Source: Croceicoccus hydrothermalis (GTDB lineage: Bacteria > Pseudomonadota > Alphaproteobacteria > Sphingomonadales > Sphingomonadaceae). From it: a stretch of 64,000 bases of DNA. Where the stretch lies: assembly GCF_022378335.1 (NCBI RefSeq), contig NZ_JAIQCI010000004.1:186001-250000 (forward strand), in the 5' to 3' direction. Position numbers and translations under genes: made by a program. Below are positions 8,821 through 15,961 of this stretch, piece by piece; within the stretch, counting starts at the first letter, position 1, and every line of letters begins with the position of its first letter. Below the pieces are notes generated by a model. It had not been told where the DNA came from. It did no database searches and was given only the letters and a program-made list of their open reading frames with translations.

Positions 8821-9237
8821 TCAGGCCGTGCCGCCCTCGCCGAAGCCCCACATCCGTTCCAGATTGTAGAAGGTGCGGACCTCGGGCCGGAACAGATGGA
8901 CGATCACGTCGCCCGCATCGACCAGCACCCAGTCCGCCGCGGGCAGCCCCTCGATGCGCACAGGGCCAAAGCCGCCCTGCTTCACGCGCTCCGACAGCTT
9001 TTGCGCCATGGCGGCGACCTGGCGGCTCGACCGGCCCGATGCGATGACCATGTGATCCGCGATCGAACTCTTGCCCTCAAGCGGGATCGTCACCGTTTCC
9101 TGAGCCTGATCGTCGTCGAGCGATTGCAGGACGAGTTCGTGAAGCGAGCCCGGCTCCGCATCGGCGGGGCTGGCGTATCCGGCATGGCCGGTGGGGGTGT
9201 TGCCGGACGGTTCCGGCGTAGTGTGCGCCTCGTTCAT
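8821..9237 (-). CDS. rsfS: Ribosomal silencing factor RsfS
   Basis: Binds ribosomal protein L14 and blocks subunit joining when nutrients are short. The 138-aa form starting at ATG 9237 has a variable Pro/Thr/Gly-rich N-terminus of about 30 residues. The conserved domain follows: LQSLDDDQAQETVTIPL, DHMVIASGRSSRQVAAMA and WVLVDAGDVIVHLF. An AGGAGG lies about 14 bases upstream of the ATG, further than usual, so a slightly earlier start cannot be excluded. Located next to nadD and rlmH as in many bacteria. Confidence 0.93.
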   Translation of the reverse strand: MNEAHTTPEPSGNTPTGHAGYASPADAEPGSLHELVLQSLDDDQAQETVTIPLEGKSSIADHMVIASGRSSRQVAAMAQKLSERVKQGGFGPVRIEGLPAADWVLVDAGDVIVHLFRPEVRTFYNLERMWGFGEGGTA

Positions 9238-9367
9238 TATGGTGTGTTTAGGCCTCCTGATGTGGTCTTGGATGATATTGGGTTGCAGCCAGAGCGTTAT
9301 CGATTCGCCGATGTACCGTTGCTGGCCGCGCATGCTTTTATGAATGTGGCCCCTCTTGGGCCTCGGC

Positions 9368-10036
9368 TCAACCCTTTGGTTGCGATATGATGCGGTGGGT
9401 CACCCGGTCCCGCGGAGTACGGGATGCATGATCCCCAGCCCAGCCCGGCGATTTCGCGCGAATGGCCGTGGCCGAACGCGAATCGGGATCGAATCGCAGG
9501 AATGCCCATGCGGGCGACCGCGTTCGACCGTGCGAATATGGTTTTTCCAGCAGGCCAGCCGAGGAAACGCGATATCGGCGGAGCCATGCCATCGCCGGGC
9601 TACGCAGCGCGGCCGCGTCATATCCCGGCCGGGCGATGACCGCGATCGGCAAGAGCCGGGCAATGGTGCGCCATTCGCGCCAACGGTGAAACTGCGCAAG
9701 ATTGTCCGCCCCCATGAGCCAGACGAATCGCCGTCGGGGATAGCGCCGGATCAACGCGCGCAACGTATCGACGGTAAATCGCGTGTGCATCTGCGCCTCG
9801 ATCGCGGTGGCGCGGATGCGCGTGCCGCGCGCCATGTCGCGCGCGGACGCCAGACGGGCGGGGAGGGGGGCCATGCCCGCCTTCGCCTTCAACGGATTGC
9901 CGGGCGACACCATCCACCACACCTCGTCGAGGCGCAGCGCATCCATCGCGAACAGGCTGATCCGCCGGTGGCCGCCATGGGCGGGGTTGAAACTCCCGCC
10001 CAGGAGCCCGGTGTGCACGGGATGCATGGCGGGCAT
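9368..10036 (-). CDS. nadD: Nicotinate-nucleotide adenylyltransferase NadD
   Basis: Adenylates nicotinate mononucleotide in NAD synthesis. The nucleotidyltransferase signature GGSFNPAHGGHRRIS is at residues 13-27. The second motif is SRSATAIRA near residue 190, where the family usually has ISSTxIR, so it is slightly divergent. Further family positions include LMGADNLAQFHRW. Starts are possible at ATG 10036 and ATG 10027; both precede the first strand closely. It lies 29 bp after proA and upstream of rsfS, a common nad/ribosome cluster. Confidence 0.93.
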   Translation of the reverse strand: MPAMHPVHTGLLGGSFNPAHGGHRRISLFAMDALRLDEVWWMVSPGNPLKAKAGMAPLPARLASARDMARGTRIRATAIEAQMHTRFTVDTLRALIRRYPRRRFVWLMGADNLAQFHRWREWRTIARLLPIAVIARPGYDAAALRSPAMAWLRRYRVSSAGLLEKPYSHGRTRSPAWAFLRFDPDSRSATAIRAKSPGWAGDHASRTPRDRVTHRIISQPKG

Positions 10037-10065
10037 TCAACCCGCCATGCACATCGGAACGCGCA

Positions 10066-11355
10066 TCAGGGGCGGGTCTGCCCCGTGCCGCGCACCTGCC
10101 ATTTGTAGGTGGTCAACCCCTCGAGCGCGACGGGACCGCGCGCATGCAGGCGCCCGGTGGCAATGCCGATCTCCGCACCGAGTCCGAATTCGCCGCCATC
10201 GGCGAACTGGCTGCTGGCATTGGCCATGACGATGGCGCTGTCCACTTCGGTGAGGAAGCGTTCGGCGGTGTCGGCATCGCTTGTGACGATGGCGTCGGTG
10301 TGGCCGGAGGAATGCGCCGAAATATGGGCCAGCGCTTCGTCGAGACCGTCGACGATCTTTACCGCGAGAATCGCGTCGAGATATTCGGTGTCCCAATCCT
10401 CATCACTGGCGGCGTCGATCCGGCTGTCGAGCGAGCGTGCCCGGCTATCGCCGCGCAGCGCACAACCCGAATCGAGAATCCTGCCAAGAAGCGCCGCACT
10501 CTTCGGATAGTTCGCATCGAGGAGCAGCGTCTCCAGCGCGCCGCACACGCCGGTCCGGCGCATTTTCGCATTGACGGCGACCGCCTCCGCCATGTCGGGG
10601 GCGGCGTCGGCGTGGACATAGGTGTGGTTGATGCCGTCGAGATGGGCAAGCACGGGAACCCGCGCCTCGTCCTGCACCCGCGCGACCAGCGACTTGCCGC
10701 CGCGTGGCACGATCATGTCGACCTGGCCCGCAGCCTTGAGCAATGCGCCGACGGCGGCGCGGTCCTGCGTCGGGATAAGCTGAATGGCGCCTTCGGGTAC
10801 GCCCTTGGACAGGAGGCCGCGCGACATGGCGGCGTCGATGGCGCGATTGGAATGCACCGCCTCGCTCCCGCCGCGAAGCAGGGCCGCATTGCCCGCACGC
10901 ACGCAAAGCGCGGCGGCATCGGCGGTGACGTTCGGGCGGCTTTCGTAAATGATGCCGATCACGCCGATGGGCACGCGCACGCGCGACATCTTGAGGCCGT
11001 TGGGCATTTCGGAACGATCGATCACGTCGCCGACGGGATCGGGCAGGGCGGCGACATTTTCCACCGCGCTGGCAATCCCTTCGAGCCGCTCCTCATCCAG
11101 CTTCAGCCGGTCGAGCATGGCAGGGGCGAGATCGCGTTCCTCGCCCGCGGCAATATCCTTCGCATTGGCGGCGAGGATGGCGTCCTTATCCTCGCGCAGG
11201 GCGGCGGCGGCGGCGCGCAAGGCATCGGCCTTGTCGCCATCGGCCATGCCGGCGAGCACACGCTGCGCGGCGCGGGCATCCTTCGCAAGGCGGGAGATCA
11301 GGTCTTCAGGCGTTTCCGCCTTCGTTTCGGGTTCAAGTGTCTGTGTCATGTTCAT
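10066..11355 (-). CDS. proA: Glutamate-5-semialdehyde dehydrogenase ProA
   Basis: Second step of proline synthesis: NADPH-dependent reduction of glutamyl-5-phosphate. 429 aa from ATG 11355. It carries the aldehyde dehydrogenase fold with the catalytic cysteine in RRTGVCGALETLL (near residue 255) and other family motifs such as PIGVIGIIYESRPNVT and LIPTQDR. The frame stays open upstream to 11436, but the family N-terminus begins after MNMTQTLEP. No proB is in the window. Confidence 0.95.
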   Translation of the reverse strand: MNMTQTLEPETKAETPEDLISRLAKDARAAQRVLAGMADGDKADALRAAAAALREDKDAILAANAKDIAAGEERDLAPAMLDRLKLDEERLEGIASAVENVAALPDPVGDVIDRSEMPNGLKMSRVRVPIGVIGIIYESRPNVTADAAALCVRAGNAALLRGGSEAVHSNRAIDAAMSRGLLSKGVPEGAIQLIPTQDRAAVGALLKAAGQVDMIVPRGGKSLVARVQDEARVPVLAHLDGINHTYVHADAAPDMAEAVAVNAKMRRTGVCGALETLLLDANYPKSAALLGRILDSGCALRGDSRARSLDSRIDAASDEDWDTEYLDAILAVKIVDGLDEALAHISAHSSGHTDAIVTSDADTAERFLTEVDSAIVMANASSQFADGGEFGLGAEIGIATGRLHARGPVALEGLTTYKWQVRGTGQTRP

Positions 11356-11605
11356 GGCCCATACATAGCATGTTGCACTGCAAAAGTCAGGGGGCACCCC
11401 GCGATTTACGGCAAGATGTGCGCGACACATGATCAATGCAACATTCGACGCAGGATTTGCGCACGCGAAATAGCGCCGCGATCAGGGTTCCACGCGCGGC
11501 CCCGTCGGGCCTGCAGTTCACCGAATTTTGGAAACGAGCGTTGATCCCAAGGTGGGGCGCGCGGTTATGTTCGATCCCGCCGAACACCTCACCCAACGAG
11601 ACTGG

Positions 11606-11621
11606 TATTTCACGTGAAACA
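11606..11621. other. parS-like centromere site, left of the origin
   Basis: TATTTCACGTGAAACA, one mismatch to the 16-bp ParB-binding palindrome TGTTTCACGTGAAACA. It lies in the intergenic region between proA and fadD, about 9.9 kb left of the candidate origin, mirroring the right-hand parS cluster. The rest of 11356-11629 holds no gene I can support. Confidence 0.85.
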
Positions 11622-11629
11622 CCATAGGA

Positions 11630-13315
11630 TCAGCCGGGAACCGCTTCCTGCGCGCGCAGAGCCTTACGGTCGAGCTTGCCGATCATGGTTTTCGGCAATT
11701 CCTGCCGGACGACGATGCCCACGACCCGCTCATGCTTGCCCAGCCGGGCATTCAGGCGATCCTTGAGCGAATCGCCATCCTCCGCGAATCCGTCGTTCAG
11801 CGTGACGAACGCCTTGGGACTTTCGCCGCGATAGGCGTCGGGCACGCCGATGACCAGGGCTTCCTTCACCGCATCGAATTCGAGCAATATGTCCTCGATC
11901 TGACTCGGGAACACCTTGAAGCCGCCCACGCTGATCATGTCCTTGATCCGGTCGACGATGTTGAGGAACCCCTCCGCATCGACGGTCGCCACATCGCCGG
12001 TACGGAAATAGCCATCAGCGAAATCGCTGCCCGACTCCCGTCCCCAGTAGCCCTTCATGATCTGCGGCCCCTTGATCGCGAGTTCGCCCGGCTCTCCGGG
12101 GCCGGCCATCCGGGACGGATCCTCCTTGTTCAGAAGGCGAATGCGCGTGCCGGGCAGCAACTGGCCGATCGTCCCGACCTTCTCCCCACCTTCATACGGG
12201 TTCGTCGAAACCACCCCCGAACTTTCGGTAAGCCCATAGCCTTCGATCAGCTTCGCGCCCGTCTTCTGCTGAAACTTTTCCTTCAGGGGGAGGGGCAGGG
12301 GCGCGCCGCCGGCAATGCATACGCGCAGAGAGGAAAAATCGGTCCTCGCGGCCTCGTCCCGATCGAGCAGCGCCTGATACATGGTCGGAACGCCCGGCAT
12401 CGCGGTCGCCGCAACCCGTTCGATCGTCCTTAACGTATCGCGCGCATCGAAACGGGGCAGCATCGCGATCATCCCGCCGGACAGCACGGTGCGGTTGAGT
12501 ACGCAGGTATTGGCGAACACGTGAAACAACGGAAGCACGCCGACGATCACATCGCGTTCGCCGCGATGCGCGTCGATGCGAGCGACCTGCCGCGCATTGG
12601 CGGTTAGGTTCTGATGCGTAAGCATCGCGCCCTTCGGAACGCCGGTGGTGCCGCCGGTATACTGGAGGAGCGCGACATCGTTCATCGGGTCGAGTTCGAC
12701 CGGTTCGGGATCGGTATGGCCCGCGATGAACGCCCACAGGTCGACGATGCGGTCGTCATCGGGCAGGTCCGACACCTGCTTTCGCCCGAACGCCCGCAAA
12801 AGCGCGCTCTTCCCGATGGGCAACATATGCTTCAACCGCCCGACGATGAGCCGTTCGAGCCGCGATTGGTCGAGGACCTTGCACGCAGTGGGGAAAAGGG
12901 CGCTGCTGTCGAGCGTGAAGAGCGTGTCGATGCCCGAATCCGCGACCTGAGCGGCGAGTTCCTCGACCGTGTAGAGCGGCGAGAAATTCACCGCCGAGGC
13001 GCCCGCGATCATGATGCCGTAATAGGCGCTGACATACATCGGCACGTTCGGCAGGAACAGGCCGACGCGGTCGCCCTTGCCGATGCCGCGTGCCTGAAGC
13101 GCGGCGGCGATGCGCGATGCCTCCCGGTGCATCTCGCGATAGGTGAACCGGCGGCCGTAGAAATCGACCAGCGCATCCCCGCCCGCACGGTCCCGCGACG
13201 CCGCAAACATGGCCGGCATCGTCAACGGCTCGAACTGCTGATCCCAGCTTCCCGGGTGGCGGTAGTTGTGGACCAATGCGGTTTCGCCCGCACCCTGCGG
13301 GGGCCATTCGGACAC
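11630..13315 (-). CDS. fadD: Long-chain fatty acid CoA ligase (FadD type)
   Basis: AMP-forming acyl-CoA synthetase that activates fatty acids for beta-oxidation or lipid synthesis. About 561 aa. The P-loop YTGGTTGVPKGA is near residue 210, followed by EGYGLTESS near 345, the adenylate motif YFRTGDVATVD near 420, the hinge IVDRIKDMISVGGFKVFP, and the C-terminal lysine region LPKTMIGKLDRKALR. GTG 13315 is preferred because AGGAG lies eight bases upstream; GTG 13321 is too close to it. A palindrome at 13330-13345 sits just upstream and may be an operator. Confidence 0.93.
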   Translation of the reverse strand: MSEWPPQGAGETALVHNYRHPGSWDQQFEPLTMPAMFAASRDRAGGDALVDFYGRRFTYREMHREASRIAAALQARGIGKGDRVGLFLPNVPMYVSAYYGIMIAGASAVNFSPLYTVEELAAQVADSGIDTLFTLDSSALFPTACKVLDQSRLERLIVGRLKHMLPIGKSALLRAFGRKQVSDLPDDDRIVDLWAFIAGHTDPEPVELDPMNDVALLQYTGGTTGVPKGAMLTHQNLTANARQVARIDAHRGERDVIVGVLPLFHVFANTCVLNRTVLSGGMIAMLPRFDARDTLRTIERVAATAMPGVPTMYQALLDRDEAARTDFSSLRVCIAGGAPLPLPLKEKFQQKTGAKLIEGYGLTESSGVVSTNPYEGGEKVGTIGQLLPGTRIRLLNKEDPSRMAGPGEPGELAIKGPQIMKGYWGRESGSDFADGYFRTGDVATVDAEGFLNIVDRIKDMISVGGFKVFPSQIEDILLEFDAVKEALVIGVPDAYRGESPKAFVTLNDGFAEDGDSLKDRLNARLGKHERVVGIVVRQELPKTMIGKLDRKALRAQEAVPG

Positions 13316-13329
13316 GTGCACCTCTCCTA

Positions 13330-13345
13330 CTTACATCTTTGTAAG
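13330..13345. promoter_or_regulatory. Palindromic operator candidate upstream of fadD
   Basis: CTTACA-TCTT-TGTAAG: perfect six-base half sites with a four-base spacer, ending 15 bases before the chosen fadD start and just before its ribosome site. A repressor bound here would block transcription or initiation. TetR-type and similar regulators of acyl-CoA ligases often use short palindromes. The regulator itself is not in the window. Confidence 0.5.
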
Positions 13346-13410
13346 CTATTTTGCACAGTCCGCCTTTTCCTGCAAGCCGATCCGGCACCGGTTCGCGGTC
13401 GGCGCGCGCA

Positions 13411-13448
13411 CGAAAAGCCCGGCTCCCGCAACGGGGCCGGGCTTTTCG
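13411..13448 (-). terminator. Intrinsic terminator after trcR
   Basis: Thirteen-base perfect arms CGAAAAGCCCGGC (13411-13423) and GCCGGGCTTTTCG (13436-13448), with the loop able to pair further (CCCG/CGGG). It lies 37 bases past the stop of the minus-strand TrcR gene and carries the run of T within the arm. It separates trcR from the fadD transcript. Confidence 0.82.
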
Positions 13449-13484
13449 CGTGACTGCCGGATTGTCGCCTCAAATGGCGCAGGA

Positions 13485-14192
13485 TCAATCCTGCGCGTTG
13501 CCCTCGGCCTTGCGCGCGTCGAGCCAGGCCTGCGCCTCGGCTTCCTGCGCCGCTTCGACCGCATCCTGCGCCGCCTGCACGCGCTCTGCCTTGAGCTCGT
13601 CGATCAGCGCCTGGCGATCGTCGGTGAGGCGGGTGTCGGTCTTGGGTTCCGCCTCGTCGGTGCCGGCCTTCTTCGCCGCCTTGGCGACCGCGGCGTCGAG
13701 TTCGCGCTGCGAACACAGGCCGAGCGTGACCGGATCCTTGGGATTGATGTTCTGAATGTTCCAGTGCGAACGATCGCGAATCGCGGCAATCGTGTTGCGC
13801 GTCGTGCCGATCATCTTCGAAATCTGCGCGTCGGAAATTTCCGGGTGATTGCGCAGGATCCACGCGATGCCGTCGGGCTTGTCCTGACGCTTCGACACCG
13901 GGGTATAGCGCGGGCCTTTCGTGCGCTGCATCTGTACCGGCGCCTTGTGCATCTTCATGCGATAGGACGAATCGTCCTGCGCCTTCTCGATCTCGGCATT
14001 GGTGATTTCGCCCGCGCGGACGGGATCGCGCCCGGTGTATTTCTGACCCGCCATGTCGTCCGCCATGGCCTGCACCTCGAGGATGTGGAGGCCGCAGAAG
14101 TCGGCGATCTGGTCGAAGGTCAGGGCGGTGTTGTCCACCAGCCAGCTCGCGGTTGCATGCGGCATCAGCGGGGTTGCTTGGTTCTGGCTCAC
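13485..14192 (-). CDS. trcR: Cell-cycle transcriptional regulator TrcR (DUF1013)
   Basis: DUF1013 protein; members in alphaproteobacteria are described as cell-cycle transcription regulators. 235 aa from GTG 14192, which has GAGGG seven bases upstream and leads into PLMPHATASWLVDNTALTF, the conserved family N-terminus. Helix-turn-helix-like segments: LTFDQIADFCGLHILEVQAM near residue 23 and ISDAQISKMIGTTRNTIAAI near 125. An Ala/Glu-rich helix forms the C-terminus. The frame extends upstream to 14324 but without family similarity. A strong terminator follows. Confidence 0.9.
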   Translation of the reverse strand: MSQNQATPLMPHATASWLVDNTALTFDQIADFCGLHILEVQAMADDMAGQKYTGRDPVRAGEITNAEIEKAQDDSSYRMKMHKAPVQMQRTKGPRYTPVSKRQDKPDGIAWILRNHPEISDAQISKMIGTTRNTIAAIRDRSHWNIQNINPKDPVTLGLCSQRELDAAVAKAAKKAGTDEAEPKTDTRLTDDRQALIDELKAERVQAAQDAVEAAQEAEAQAWLDARKAEGNAQD

Positions 14193-14364
14193 GGGAAAAC
14201 CCTCTGGCTTGGCCCCGGCGGGCCGGGAACGGCCTGCGCGCGGGGGTTGAATACGATAAGGGCCGCCCCTTCCCGGAGCGGCCGCTTGCCCGTTCCGATT
14301 ACGCCATACAGCGCGCAAGGGCAAGCATTAGTGGCAAACCGGGGCGCAGGGCCGCCCGCGCAAC

Positions 14365-15363
14365 TCACCCCTCCACGTCGAGCACGACCTTCCCGATGTG
14401 GTCGCCGCTGTCCATGTAGGCATGGGCGTCCGCCACCTCGCCAAGCGCGAAGCGGCGGTCCATTACCGGGCGCAGCTGTCCGTTTTCGACGAAGGGCCAT
14501 ACCACCCGGCGGATTTCCTGCGCCAGCGCGGCCTTGAAATCGGCGCTGCGCGGGCGGAGGGTGGAGCCGGTGAGATGCAGGCGCTTGGCCATGACATGGG
14601 CCATGTTGATCGTCGTCTTCGCCCCGCCGAGCACCGCGATCGTCACGTGCCGCCCATCGGGCGCAAGGCATTCGATATTGCGCGCGACATAATCGCCCGA
14701 CACCATGTCCAGCACGACGTTCACGCCCTTGTCCCCGGTGATGCGGGCGGTTTCGGCGACGAAATCCTGCGTTTTGTAATTGATGGCGTGATCCGCCCCG
14801 ATGCGAAGCGCGGCCGCGCATTTTTCATCGCTCCCGCAGGTCACGATCGTGCGAACCCGGAACAGTTTCGCGAGCATCGCGGCCATCGTGCCGATACCGC
14901 TCGTCCCGCCGTGCAGCAGCAGCGTATCGCCGTCCGCGGCCGATCCGCGGTCGAACACGTTGTGCCATACGGTGAACAGCGTTTCGGGCATGGCCGCCGC
15001 CTCCGCCATGGAAAGCGCGCCCGGCACCGGCAGGCAGTGGCGTGCATCCGCCACGCAATATTGCGCATAGCCGCCACCCGAGACCAGCGCGCAGACCCTG
15101 TCCCCCTCGGCCAGCGTATTTACCCCCTCGCCCAGCTTCGCGACCGTGCCCGATATTTCAAGCCCGGGAATATCCGGCGCGCCCGGCGGCGGCGGATATT
15201 TGCCCTCGCGCTGAATGATGTCCGGGCGGTTCACCCCGGCATGGGCGACGCGGATCAGCACCTGCCCCGGTCCCGGTTTCGGGCGGGTCACGGTCTGCGT
15301 CCGTGCGACTTCGGGACCGCCGGGTTTGTCGAAAAGCACCGCGGTCATCTCGTCCTGCGTCAT
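14365..15363 (-). CDS. NAD(P)H quinone oxidoreductase, PIG3-like (zinc-free MDR family)
   Basis: Cytosolic medium-chain dehydrogenase/reductase that reduces quinones with NADPH. 332 aa. It shows the GroES-like N-terminal domain (HAGVNRPDIIQREGKYPPPPG, about residues 40-60) and the Rossmann motif LLLHGGTSGIGTMAAMLA (about 145-162). Zinc-binding residues of alcohol dehydrogenases are absent. ATG 15363 has AAGGA six bases upstream; the frame extends further but without support. In many alphaproteobacteria it sits beside trcR and DUF1192 as here. The intergenic stretch to trcR holds an imperfect GC-rich hairpin near 14260-14292. Confidence 0.9.
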   Translation of the reverse strand: MTQDEMTAVLFDKPGGPEVARTQTVTRPKPGPGQVLIRVAHAGVNRPDIIQREGKYPPPPGAPDIPGLEISGTVAKLGEGVNTLAEGDRVCALVSGGGYAQYCVADARHCLPVPGALSMAEAAAMPETLFTVWHNVFDRGSAADGDTLLLHGGTSGIGTMAAMLAKLFRVRTIVTCGSDEKCAAALRIGADHAINYKTQDFVAETARITGDKGVNVVLDMVSGDYVARNIECLAPDGRHVTIAVLGGAKTTINMAHVMAKRLHLTGSTLRPRSADFKAALAQEIRRVVWPFVENGQLRPVMDRRFALGEVADAHAYMDSGDHIGKVVLDVEG

Positions 15364-15528
15364 CGCAATTCCTTCCATAGCTGGGAACGCCCCCCCCGAA
15401 CGGGCCCCCCTGAACGGGCCGCCGTCGCGCGGGGCTGGCGGCGCGCGTGCCGGACCATGCACGGATCGCCCCGGCGTACCCGCCATGTGGATTTCGCGCC
15501 ACAATCGAACCGTTAACGCGCTACCGTG

Positions 15529-15557
15529 TTGACAGCAAGCCGATCACGGCCAACATT
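15529..15557 (+). promoter_or_regulatory. Sigma-70-like promoter candidate for DUF1192
   Basis: A perfect -35 box TTGACA (15529-15534), a 17-base spacer and AACATT (15552-15557) as a weak -10. The expected start of transcription is about 15564, only a few bases before the chosen ATG at 15568, so the message could be leaderless or nearly so. The -10 match is only three of six. Confidence 0.45.
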
Positions 15558-15567
15558 GTGCACTGCA

Positions 15568-15768
15568 ATGGACGGCGACGATCTTCCACGCACGAAGGGC
15601 GACCTGGCGAGCATGCTCGCAGCCGAATCGCTCGATTCCCTGTCCCAGAACGAATTGCGCGATCGTATCGGGCTACTCGAACTGGAAATCGCGCGCACCC
15701 GTTCCCACATGGAAAACGCGGACCGGCACCGCAAGGCGGCAGAACTCTTGTTCAGGCCGCCTGCGTGA
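15568..15768 (+). CDS. DUF1192 family small protein
   Basis: A 66-aa protein of the DUF1192 family, common in alphaproteobacteria and of unknown function. The conserved features are visible: MDGDDLPRTKGD at the start, then a helix with LSQNELRDRIGLLELEIAR and RHRKAAELLF near the end. The central helix has a heptad-like pattern and may form a coiled coil. ATG 15568 fits the family start; the open frame begins upstream at 15526. It is divergent from the quinone oxidoreductase and 190 bp before clpA. Confidence 0.85.
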   Translation: MDGDDLPRTKGDLASMLAAESLDSLSQNELRDRIGLLELEIARTRSHMENADRHRKAAELLFRPPA

Positions 15769-15961
15769 TGGTTCGCGCCGCCTCGCCCATGCGGATGGCG
15801 GCGTGCGTCTCGCCTGCGCGTATCCCCGGACGGACCCGCCCGGAAAGACCCGCGATGACCTGCGCGAAAGCCCGTGCGGACCACGACATTCGCGTTCCGT
15901 TCATACCCGGTATCGTATCATCGGTCCCGCAATCAGATTTCGGCAAGGATTGAAGTAAGAT

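Noticed and set aside
11387..11627. Short frames on both strands between proA and fadD
   Set aside because: No family similarity, odd composition, and the region carries the parS-like site.
12513..12528. Half parS-like sequence GCGAACACGTGAAACA in fadD
   Set aside because: Right half is perfect but the left five bases all differ, so ParB binding is unlikely.
15752..15946. 64-codon minus-strand frame between DUF1192 and clpA
   Set aside because: It overlaps the end of DUF1192, shows no recognised family and has no good ribosome site; it could be real but I cannot support it.
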